NCBI GenBank assembly: GCA_023424215.1
Contig: JAFAEC010000199.1
Coordinates: 1-5,392, forward strand
Source of the DNA: Pseudomonadota bacterium
GTDB lineage: Bacteria > Pseudomonadota > Alphaproteobacteria > Caulobacterales > Caulobacteraceae
Length of the DNA stretch: 5,392 nt
Direction of reading: 5' to 3'
Position 1 is the first letter of the stretch; each line of letters starts with the position of its first letter. A model generated the notes under the pieces. It worked only from the letters and a program-made list of their open reading frames with translations, made no database searches and was not told the DNA's origin. A program made the translations under genes and the position numbers. Below, in pieces: positions 1 to 5,341 of this stretch.

Positions 1-2
1 AA

Positions 3-803
3 CGCCTGTCCACGCCCCTCTCGGTCGTCAGCTTCGATCCCCATCCGCGCCGCTGGTTCCAGCCCGCCGCCGCCCCCTTCCGCCTGATGAACCCGGCGCA
101 GATGGCCCGGTCGCTGGCCCCGCTCGGCGTCGAGCGCCTCTACCTCCTGCCCTTCGACGGCGAAATGGCCGCGATGTCCGACGAGACCTTCGCCCGCGCC
201 GTTCTCGCGGACGGCCTCGGCGTCCGTCACGCCGCCGTCGGCTTCGACTTCACCTTCGGCAAGGGTCGCACCGGCTCGCCGGAGGCCCTGCGCCGCTACG
301 GCGCGGACCACGGCTTCACCGTCTCGGTCGCCTACCGGGTCGACGACCACGGCGGCCTCAAGCTGTCCTCCTCCGCGGTTCGCGAGGCCCTGCACGCCGG
401 CGACATGGCCCGGGCGACGGCCATCCTCGGCCGCCCCTTCGCCATCGGGGGCGAGGTGATCCACGGCGACAAGCGCGGCCGGACCATCGGCGTGCCCACC
501 GCCAACGTGCCGCTCGGCGACTACATGCGCCCGGCCTTCGGCATCTACGCCGTCCGCGTCCGCCTGCCCGACGGCCGCCGTTTCGACGGGGTCGCAAGCC
601 TCGGCATCCGGCCCATGTTCCGCACCGACGAACCCCTGCTCGAGGTCTGGCTGTTCGACTTCGCCGGCGACCTCTACGGCCAGACGATCGAGACCGAACT
701 GGTCGCCTTCCTTCGGCCCGAGCTGACGTTCGACAGCCTTGAGGCGCTCAAGGCCCAGATCGACCGGGACGCCGCCGATGCCCGCGCCGCCCTCCTCAGC
801 TGA
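3..803 (+). CDS. ribF: Bifunctional riboflavin kinase / FAD synthetase, 5'-truncated by window edge
   Basis: RibF phosphorylates riboflavin to FMN and then adenylates FMN to FAD in the cytoplasm. The reading frame is open from base 3, so the gene enters from outside the window. About 266 residues are visible against a usual length of about 310. The missing N-terminus would carry the first nucleotide-binding (GxFDGxHxGH-type) motif. The adenylyltransferase domain shows SFDPHPRRWF near the start, GFDFTFGKGR from base 240, and LSSSAVR (the ISSTxIR-type motif) near 360-383. The kinase domain shows HGDKRGRTIGVPTAN, with the PTAN motif at 495-506 binding metal and nucleotide. It also shows GIYAVRV and LEVWLFDFAGDLYG, with the presumed catalytic Glu at 642-644. 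An ATG at 87 is internal to the domain and is not the start. The stop overlaps the stop of the convergent lipoprotein gene. The identification is secure; the missing N-terminus cannot be judged. Confidence 0.96.
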   Translation, partial: RLSTPLSVVSFDPHPRRWFQPAAAPFRLMNPAQMARSLAPLGVERLYLLPFDGEMAAMSDETFARAVLADGLGVRHAAVGFDFTFGKGRTGSPEALRRYGADHGFTVSVAYRVDDHGGLKLSSSAVREALHAGDMARATAILGRPFAIGGEVIHGDKRGRTIGVPTANVPLGDYMRPAFGIYAVRVRLPDGRRFDGVASLGIRPMFRTDEPLLEVWLFDFAGDLYGQTIETELVAFLRPELTFDSLEALKAQIDRDAADARAALLS

Positions 804-817
804 TCGCGGCCATCAGC
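796..817. terminator. Overlapping inverted repeats at the ribF/lipoprotein convergent stops
   Basis: The 8-bp palindrome TCAGCTGA at 796-803 contains both stop codons: TGA of ribF on the plus strand and TGA of the lipoprotein on the minus strand. A second inverted repeat, GCTGAT (799-804) and ATCAGC (812-817) with a 7-nt loop, overlaps it. No T-tract follows on either strand, so this is at best a weak or Rho-assisted bidirectional terminator. Part of the symmetry arises simply because two TGA codons face each other. Confidence 0.25.
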
Positions 818-1326
818 GTCTCGGTGAGCGGCGGCCGCCCCGGGACGAGGAAGTCGGAGATGCGCCACATCGGCCCCTCCTTGATCAGTCTCAGCGTCTG
901 CCGGTGCGTCTCCCCGCTGTTGACGAACACCACATCCGCCTCCGCCTCGGTCGCCGAGGTCTCGCGCACGACCACCGATTCCAGCCGGAAACCCTCGCCA
1001 TCCTGGCAGTCGCAGATCGGGTCCCAATTCAGCGTCGGCGCATCGTCGCCGGCCCGGCGGAAGTCCTCGCCGACCATGGCGTTCAGCATGCGGCCGTAGA
1101 TCGGCTCCTGCCCCGGCTTCGGCGGCTCGCCCATGGCCCCGGCCGCATGGGCCGCATAGACGGCGCGGACGAATTCCTCCGGCCCGACCCGCGCCGCCTC
1201 GTAGATGGCGTCCCGTCCGGGCGGCAAGGCGGCCGGCGCGTCGGCGGGCTCGCCCACTTCGCCCTCCGGCGACGAGCAGGCCGCGATGGCGGCGCAGGCG
1301 GCGGCGATCAGGGCGTAACGGCGCAT
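796..1326 (-). CDS. Putative outer-membrane lipoprotein, DUF3828-like
   Basis: This is a 176-residue exported lipoprotein of unknown function. Residues 1-16 form a short lipoprotein signal: basic MRRY, an Ala-rich core, then the lipobox IAAC with Cys17 as the lipidated residue. Ser follows the Cys, which predicts sorting to the outer membrane rather than retention in the inner membrane. A low-complexity Glu/Pro/Ala linker (about 18-40) leads to a globular domain. That domain has FVRAVYAAH (52-60), a CDC motif at 105-107 inside WDPICDCQD, and a final strand MWRISDF (153-159). This layout (N-terminal helix, then beta strands ending in W-x-I-x-D) resembles the DUF3828 / NTF2-like fold from memory, and I could not run a profile search. 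The start is supported by a GGAGG 8 nt upstream and a promoter just beyond. The gene is convergent with ribF, overlapping it by 8 bp, and divergent from ileS. The two extra cysteines could form a disulfide or bind metal; nothing in the sequence decides this. Confidence 0.85.
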   Translation of the reverse strand: MRRYALIAAACAAIAACSSPEGEVGEPADAPAALPPGRDAIYEAARVGPEEFVRAVYAAHAAGAMGEPPKPGQEPIYGRMLNAMVGEDFRRAGDDAPTLNWDPICDCQDGEGFRLESVVVRETSATEAEADVVFVNSGETHRQTLRLIKEGPMWRISDFLVPGRPPLTETLMAAIS

Positions 1327-1334
1327 GCGAAGGT

Positions 1335-1339
1335 CCTCC
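1335..1339 (-). promoter_or_regulatory. Shine-Dalgarno of the lipoprotein gene
   Basis: The minus strand reads GGAGG, 8 nt before the ATG at 1326. This is a consensus site at ideal spacing, and it fixes the start of the lipoprotein. Confidence 0.8.
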
Positions 1340-1347
1340 CGCCCGCG

Positions 1348-1376
1348 ACTATCCGGCCGCGCTTCGCGGCTGACAA
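1348..1376 (-). promoter_or_regulatory. Sigma70-like promoter of the lipoprotein gene
   Basis: On the minus strand, TTGTCA (plus-strand 1371-1376, 5 of 6 to TTGACA) is separated by exactly 17 bp from GATAGT (1348-1353, 4 of 6 to TATAAT). Transcription would begin near 1341, giving a leader of about 15 nt that just contains the GGAGG. The promoter, leader and Shine-Dalgarno fit together well. The match is by eye. Confidence 0.55.
1356..1370. promoter_or_regulatory. Inverted repeat filling the promoter spacer (possible operator)
   Basis: GCCGCG (1356-1361) and CGCGGC (1365-1370) flank CTT. They occupy almost all of the 17-bp spacer between the -35 and -10 of the lipoprotein promoter. A repressor or MerR-type activator often binds dyads in this position. 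In DNA this rich in G and C a 6-bp dyad can also arise by chance. Confidence 0.25.
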
Positions 1377-1413
1377 GGCGGCGCTTTCGGCTGGCGTCGG
1401 CGAGGCCGCCTCT

Positions 1414-1421
1414 GCTAGACC
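1414..1421 (+). promoter_or_regulatory. Possible Caulobacter-type -10 element upstream of ileS
   Basis: GCTAGACC matches the Caulobacter housekeeping -10 pattern GCTANAWC at all but one position. A weak -35 candidate, CTGGCGT at 1391-1397, has only partial similarity to TTGACGS and a spacing slightly too long. If used, the transcript would start around 1426-1431, giving an ileS leader of about 140 nt. That start would lie at or just before the ATG of the small upstream ORF. A distinct promoter is expected because the gene upstream of ileS runs the other way. Confidence 0.3.
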
Positions 1422-1430
1422 GGCCCCACC

Positions 1431-1478
1431 ATGGACGTCCGCCTGTTTCGCCCGATTTCGATTAGCCGCCCGGCGTAG
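1431..1478 (+). CDS. Candidate leader peptide (upstream ORF) before ileS
   Basis: A 15-codon ORF begins at ATG 1431 and encodes MDVRLFRPISISRPA. Codons 9 and 11 are ATT (Ile). I found no in-frame ATT in ribF or ileS, which use ATC. The TAG stop (1476-1478) lies inside the left arm of the strong hairpin at 1469-1511, so a ribosome on this ORF would disturb that hairpin. No Shine-Dalgarno precedes the ATG. It could be translated as a leaderless message if the -10 at 1414-1421 is real. The arrangement resembles a ribosome-stalling leader sensing Ile-tRNA supply, which would make sense before an isoleucyl-tRNA synthetase gene. It could equally be chance in noncoding DNA, where ATT is less constrained. 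Confidence 0.25.
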   Translation: MDVRLFRPISISRPA

Positions 1479-1511
1479 CGCCGCAGGGCTCGCAGCCCCG
1501 CGCTCGCCGGG
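1469..1511 (+). promoter_or_regulatory. Strong hairpin in the ileS leader
   Basis: CCCGGCG (1469-1475) pairs with CGCCGGG (1505-1511). After a bulged T, AGCGC (1477-1481) pairs with GCGCT (1500-1504). After a small internal loop, GGGCT (1486-1490) pairs with AGCCC (1494-1498) around a CGC loop. This gives about 17 base pairs, nearly all G-C. No T-tract follows, so it is not a classical intrinsic terminator. It could act as an attenuator, pause site or Rho-related structure, or just stabilise the leader. Confidence 0.45.
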
Positions 1512-1518
1512 ATCTCCA

Positions 1519-1532
1519 GCGCCGATCGGCGC
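1519..1532. repeat. 14-bp perfect palindrome in the ileS leader
   Basis: GCGCCGATCGGCGC is a perfect palindrome 38 bp upstream of the ileS start. In RNA it can form a 5-bp stem with a GATC loop. In DNA it could be a dimeric protein-binding site. It lies 7 bp after the larger hairpin. Confidence 0.5.
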
Positions 1533-1570
1533 CCCAGGCGGAACGAACCCAGACGACGAAACGAGACTTC

Positions 1571-4468
1571 ATGGCTGACGCCGGCGACAATCCCACCACT
1601 GGCCGCGACTATCGCGACACCGTCTTCCTGCCGGAGACGCCCTTCCCCATGCGCGGCGGCCTGCCCCAGAAGGAGCCGCTGATCCTCGAGCAGTGGGGCG
1701 ACCTCTACGCGACGCTCCGCAGGCAGCGCCAGGCCGAAGGCGCGCCCCTCTACGTGCTCCACGACGGCCCGCCCTACGCCAACGGCGACATCCACATCGG
1801 CCACGCCCTGAACAAGACGCTGAAGGACTTCGTGGTCCGCAGCCGCTTCCTGCTCGGCTACGACGTCGACTACGTCCCCGGCTGGGACTGCCACGGCCTG
1901 CCGATCGAGTGGAAGATCGAGGAGCAGTTCCGGGCGAAGGGCCGCCGCAAGGACGAGGTCTCCAAGGCCGAGTTCCGCCAGGCCTGCCGCGAATACGCCG
2001 CCGGCTGGATCGACGTGCAGCGCGAGCAATTCAAGCGCCTCGGGATCACCGGCGACTGGGCCGGACGCTACGCCACCATGGACTTCCCGACCGAGGCGGC
2101 CATCGTCGCCGAGTTCCACAAGTTCAAGAACTCGGGCCAGCTGTATCGCGGCTCCAAGCCGGTGATGTGGAGCCCGGTTGAGCGCACGGCGCTGGCCGAC
2201 GCCGAGATCGAGTACCACGACCACGTCAGCCCGACGGTCTGGGTCAAATTCCCCGTCACCGGGGCGACCGACGGCCACCCGGACGAGCTGCTGTCCTTCC
2301 GTTCCTCGACCCCCTCGGTGGTGATCTGGACCACCACGCCGTGGACCATCCCCGCCAACCGGGCGATCAGCTACGGCCCCGACATCGCCTACGGCCTCTA
2401 CGAGGTCGCGGCCATGGAGGAAGGGCTGGAGTTCGAGCCGTGGGCCAGGCCGGGCGACCGGCTGATCCTCGCCGACAAGCTGGCCGAAGAGGTTTTCAAG
2501 GCGGCGAAGATCGCCGCCTGGACTCGCGTCTGCGACCTCAATCCCTCCGGGCTCGAGTGCGCCCACCCGCTGGCGCCGCTGTCCCCGGGCTACGGCTTCT
2601 CCGTGCCCCTGCTGGCCGGCGACCACGTCACCGACGACGCCGGCACGGGCTTCGTCCACACCGCCCCCGGCCACGGCGCCGACGACTTCGAGGTGTGGAA
2701 GGCGCACGGCCATCACGAGGTGCCCGACACCGTCGACCCCGACGGCGCCTACTATCCGCATGTCCCCCTGTTCGCCGGTCTCAAGGTGCTGGAGACCGAG
2801 GGCAAGAAGACCGGCAAGTTCGGCCCCGCCAACCCGGCGGTGATCGACAGGCTGATCGAGGCCGGCGCCCTGCTGGCCCGCGGCCGGCAGGAGCACTCCT
2901 ATCCGCATAGCTGGCGCTCCAAGGCGCCGGTGATCTTCCGCAACACGCCGCAGTGGTTCATCCGCATGGACCGGCCGCTGGAGGACGACGGGACCCTGCG
3001 CGAGAAGGCCCTGGCGGCCATCGACGCCACCGACTTCCACCCGGCCGGCGGCAAGAACCGCATCCGCTCGATGGTCGAGGGTCGCCCCGACTGGCTGATC
3101 AGCCGCCAGCGCGCCTGGGGCACGCCGCTCGCCATGTTCGTGGACAAGGAGACCGGCCAGCCCCTGCACGACCCCGAGGTCGACGCCCGCATCGTGGCGG
3201 CCATCGCCGAGGGCGGCGCCGACGCCTGGTTCACCCGCCCCGACGCCGATTTCCTCGGCGCCCATGACCCCGACCGCTACGAAAAGGTCGAGGACATCCT
3301 CGACGTCTGGTTCGACTCCGGCTGCACCCACGCCTTCACCCTGGAAGGGCGCGAGAACACCCGCTGGCCGGCCGACCTCTACCTCGAGGGCTCCGACCAG
3401 CACCGCGGCTGGTTCCAGTCCAACCTGCTCGAAGGCTGCGGCACCCGCGGCCGCGCCCCCTACGAGGCGGTCCTGACCCACGGCTTCACCCTCGACGAGA
3501 ACGGGGAGAAGATGTCCAAGTCAAAGGGCAACACCACCGACCCGGCGACGGTCATCAAGGAGTCGGGCGCCGACATCCTCCGCCTCTGGGTGGCCCTGGT
3601 CGACTACGCCGAGGACCAGCGGATCGGGAAGCAGATCCTGCAGACCACCGTCGACGCCTACCGCAAGCTGCGCAACACGGTGCGCTACCTGCTCGGCGCC
3701 CTGGCCGGCTTCGACGAGGCCGAGCGTCTGCCGTACGACCGAATGCCGCCGCTGGAGAAATTCATCCTGCACCGGCTGTGGGAGCTCGATCGCGACGTCC
3801 GCCTCGCCTACGAGAGCTACCGCTTCCAGGACGTGATCCGGCCGGTGCTGGAGTTTTGCTCCAACGACCTGTCGGCCCTCTATTTCGACATCCGCAAGGA
3901 CAGCCTCTACTGCGACCGGCCCGACGCCGATCGCCGCCGCGCCGCCCGCATGGTGATGGACGAGGTCTTCCTGCGCCTCACCGCCTGGCTGGCTCCGCTG
4001 ACGCCCTTCACCATGGAGGAGGCCTGGACCACCCGCTTCCCCGACGCCGGGACCAACTGCGCCCGGGTGCTTCCGGACACGCCGGGCGAATGGCGCAACC
4101 CCGACGAGGCCGAGCGCTGGGCCGGGGTGCAGACCGTGCTTGAGATCGTCAATGAGGCGCTGGAGGCGGCCCGCCGCGACAAGCGCATCGGCGGGGCGCT
4201 GGACGCCTGGCCGGTGGTCACCGGCCCCGCCGACGCCTTCGCCCCTTTCAAGGGTCTCGACGCCGCCGAGGTGTTCCGCACCTCGGGCGCCGAACTGGTC
4301 GCGGGCGGCGACGCCGTGACGGTGGACGTGCAACTTGCCGACCACCCGAAATGCGCCCGCTCGTGGCGCCGCGTGCCGGACGTCGGCTCGGATCCGGACT
4401 ATCCGGACCTGAGCGCCCGCGACGCCGACGCCGTCCGCTGGATGGACGACGCCCGCGCCGCGGGCTGA
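1571..4468 (+). CDS. ileS: Isoleucyl-tRNA synthetase (isoleucine--tRNA ligase)
   Basis: IleRS is a cytoplasmic class Ia synthetase that charges tRNA-Ile and edits misactivated valine. The 965-residue protein is full length (E. coli about 938). HIGH is at residues 75-78 and KMSKS at 647-651, so the synthetic site is canonical. The CP1 editing domain (about 205-440) has WTTTPW (253-258), and GTGFVHTAPGHGADD with His363 and Asp372, matching E. coli H333 and D342, so editing should work. SRQRAWG (511-517) and DVWFDSG (578-584) complete the catalytic core. The anticodon-binding helical domain follows to about 860. At the C-terminus the four zinc-ligand positions read Cys928, Ser931, Ser948 and Asp951 at conserved spacing, so three of four cysteines are lost. 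The ATG at 1571 gives the usual short N-terminus before the DYRDTVFLPET segment. Its Shine-Dalgarno is weak (GAG at 1563-1565). No in-frame break is seen. Confidence 0.98.
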   Translation: MADAGDNPTTGRDYRDTVFLPETPFPMRGGLPQKEPLILEQWGDLYATLRRQRQAEGAPLYVLHDGPPYANGDIHIGHALNKTLKDFVVRSRFLLGYDVDYVPGWDCHGLPIEWKIEEQFRAKGRRKDEVSKAEFRQACREYAAGWIDVQREQFKRLGITGDWAGRYATMDFPTEAAIVAEFHKFKNSGQLYRGSKPVMWSPVERTALADAEIEYHDHVSPTVWVKFPVTGATDGHPDELLSFRSSTPSVVIWTTTPWTIPANRAISYGPDIAYGLYEVAAMEEGLEFEPWARPGDRLILADKLAEEVFKAAKIAAWTRVCDLNPSGLECAHPLAPLSPGYGFSVPLLAGDHVTDDAGTGFVHTAPGHGADDFEVWKAHGHHEVPDTVDPDGAYYPHVPLFAGLKVLETEGKKTGKFGPANPAVIDRLIEAGALLARGRQEHSYPHSWRSKAPVIFRNTPQWFIRMDRPLEDDGTLREKALAAIDATDFHPAGGKNRIRSMVEGRPDWLISRQRAWGTPLAMFVDKETGQPLHDPEVDARIVAAIAEGGADAWFTRPDADFLGAHDPDRYEKVEDILDVWFDSGCTHAFTLEGRENTRWPADLYLEGSDQHRGWFQSNLLEGCGTRGRAPYEAVLTHGFTLDENGEKMSKSKGNTTDPATVIKESGADILRLWVALVDYAEDQRIGKQILQTTVDAYRKLRNTVRYLLGALAGFDEAERLPYDRMPPLEKFILHRLWELDRDVRLAYESYRFQDVIRPVLEFCSNDLSALYFDIRKDSLYCDRPDADRRRAARMVMDEVFLRLTAWLAPLTPFTMEEAWTTRFPDAGTNCARVLPDTPGEWRNPDEAERWAGVQTVLEIVNEALEAARRDKRIGGALDAWPVVTGPADAFAPFKGLDAAEVFRTSGAELVAGGDAVTVDVQLADHPKCARSWRRVPDVGSDPDYPDLSARDADAVRWMDDARAAG

Positions 4469-4490
4469 GCCTCAGCCGATCCCGTCGGCT
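4463..4490. terminator. Overlapping inverted repeats between ileS and the convergent gene
   Basis: GGCTGAG (4463-4469) and CTCAGCC (4471-4477) form a perfect inverted repeat centred on 4470 that includes both stop codons. AGCCGA (4474-4479) and TCGGCT (4485-4490) form a second hairpin with a 5-nt loop, overlapping the first, so only one can form at a time. Either could terminate or protect 3' ends of both transcripts, since no other space separates the genes. There is no clear T-tract on either side. Confidence 0.35.
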
Positions 4491-5260
4491 TCCTCGCGAA
4501 GCTGCCGGGCCTGGGCCTCCAGCTCGTCGGCCTTCTGCGGCAGGTCACGGGAGAGCTCCAGCAACTCGGCGTCCGTCGGAACCCGGTCGCCGCGCCGGCG
4601 CGCCCGCTCGATCTGCTCGGCCCGGTAGGCCGGATCGCGCAGGCGACGGCCTTCTTCCCGCATCTCCTCCGCGCCGCGATCCATTTGGTCCGCGCCCTGA
4701 CGCATCTCGACGCGGGCCCGGGCCATGGCTTGGCGGACCTCTCCGCGGGCGGCGGCGGCGTGGACCCGGGCCTGGGCGGCCGCGGCTTGCGCCTCCGACG
4801 TGGCGGCCCGCGCCTGTTGCATGGCGACGGCATGGTGGACCCGCGCCTCGGCCCGGGCGCGAGCCCCTTCAGCCAGGGCGGCGCGGGCCTGTTCCCTCGC
4901 CTCGGCGGCCGTGGCGCGGGCGTCGGCGGCCTCCTCAAGCGCCTGCTCGTAGGCGCGGCGGTCCTCCGGATCCATCTCCTCCACCGAATGGTAGACCCGC
5001 GTCCGGCCTCCGTTCGTGATCGTGATCCGCGAGCCGTCCTGGATGCGCGGCGCGGGCGGGGCCGGCGGCGCGGGCGGCGCGGGCATGACGTGGAGCGAGG
5101 GCAGAGCCGGCGGGGCCGGCGGCGCGGGCGGGGCGGCCGGCGGGGCGGGCGGACCCGGCGCCAGTTCGATGGCGGCGATCGGTGTGGCCACGGCGACGAG
5201 GCCGGCGATGGTCAGGGCGGCGACCAGCGGCCGCGTGGGGGAGGCGGGACGCGTCTTCAT
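4472..5260 (-). CDS. Secreted protein with Pro/Ala linker and long Ala-rich helix, function unknown
   Basis: This is a 262-residue protein that I do not recognise as a named family. Residues 1-30 look like a Sec signal peptide: MKTR, further basic residues, a hydrophobic core about 12-25, then TPIAA with a probable cleavage near residue 30. Residues 35-71 are almost entirely Pro and Ala (PPAPPAPPAPP repeats). A small segment, GSRITITNGGRTRVYHS (76-92), probably forms short beta strands. Residues 99-208 contain no proline and are rich in Ala, Glu, Arg and Gln, consistent with one long helix or coiled coil. The tail (209-262) is charged and helical. Similar Pro-rich plus Ala/Glu/Arg-rich periplasmic regions occur in some BlaR1/M56-associated proteins of alphaproteobacteria, but no peptidase motif is present here. 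The start was chosen for the signal peptide; an upstream in-frame ATG at 5305 and the open frame to 5380 give an implausible N-terminus through homopolymers. The gene is convergent with ileS. Confidence 0.75.
   Translation of the reverse strand: MKTRPASPTRPLVAALTIAGLVAVATPIAAIELAPGPPAPPAAPPAPPAPPALPSLHVMPAPPAPPAPPAPRIQDGSRITITNGGRTRVYHSVEEMDPEDRRAYEQALEEAADARATAAEAREQARAALAEGARARAEARVHHAVAMQQARAATSEAQAAAAQARVHAAAARGEVRQAMARARVEMRQGADQMDRGAEEMREEGRRLRDPAYRAEQIERARRRGDRVPTDAELLELSRDLPQKADELEAQARQLREEADGIG
5055..5131. repeat. In-frame 23-bp direct repeat in the Pro/Ala linker
   Basis: The 23 bases at 5055-5077 recur exactly at 5109-5131. The offset is 54 bp (18 codons), so both copies are read in the same frame and encode the same Pro/Ala pattern. 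Such repeats can expand or shrink by slippage or recombination without breaking the frame. Confidence 0.8.
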
Positions 5261-5271
5261 GATGCAGGCGA

Positions 5272-5275
5272 TCCT
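5272..5275 (-). promoter_or_regulatory. Probable Shine-Dalgarno of the secreted-protein gene
   Basis: The minus strand reads AAGAAGGA with AGGA at 5272-5275, 11 nt before the ATG at 5260. The spacing is a little long but usable. It supports the start with the good signal peptide over longer alternatives. Confidence 0.45.
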
Positions 5276-5325
5276 TCTTGCGAGAGAGGAAGCCGATCCG
5301 GCCATGGCCAGGGCGGCGGGCGGGG

Positions 5326-5341
5326 CCCCCCCCCCCCCCCC
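5326..5341. repeat. 16-base homopolymer C run
   Basis: Sixteen consecutive C follow GGGG (5322-5325), about 65 bp upstream of the minus-strand ATG at 5260. A 7-G run (5354-5360) and a 7-C run ending the window (5386-5392) lie close by. This looks more like low-quality sequence at a contig end than biology. A slippery promoter tract is the alternative. Confidence 0.9.

Noticed and set aside
1327..1570. T-box riboswitch in the ileS leader
   Set aside because: No recognisable T-box conserved sequence or specifier-loop layout was found. T-boxes are typical of Firmicutes and Actinobacteria, not of alphaproteobacteria.
739..1578. 279-codon open frame on the plus strand covering the lipoprotein gene and intergenic region
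   Set aside because: It is antisense to the lipoprotein, Arg/Pro/Ala-rich, and starts inside ribF in another frame. The minus-strand gene has lipobox, promoter and Shine-Dalgarno.
1415..3481. 688-codon open frame on the minus strand antisense to ileS
   Set aside because: It mirrors the ileS codons in very GC-rich DNA, has Val/Gly/Ala/Asp/Arg-rich composition without domains, and ileS itself is unmistakable.
3521..4345. 274-codon open frame on the minus strand antisense to ileS
   Set aside because: Same antisense-shadow composition, no recognisable motif, no ribosome binding site or gene spacing that fits.
4351..5019. 222-codon open frame on the plus strand opposite the secreted-protein gene
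   Set aside because: Almost only Arg, Pro, Gly and Ala, overlapping the end of ileS. The opposite strand gives a signal peptide and a coherent helix.
5048..5155. CRISPR-like or tandem repeat array
   Set aside because: Repeats are short, in frame and code for Pro/Ala runs, with no spacer structure.
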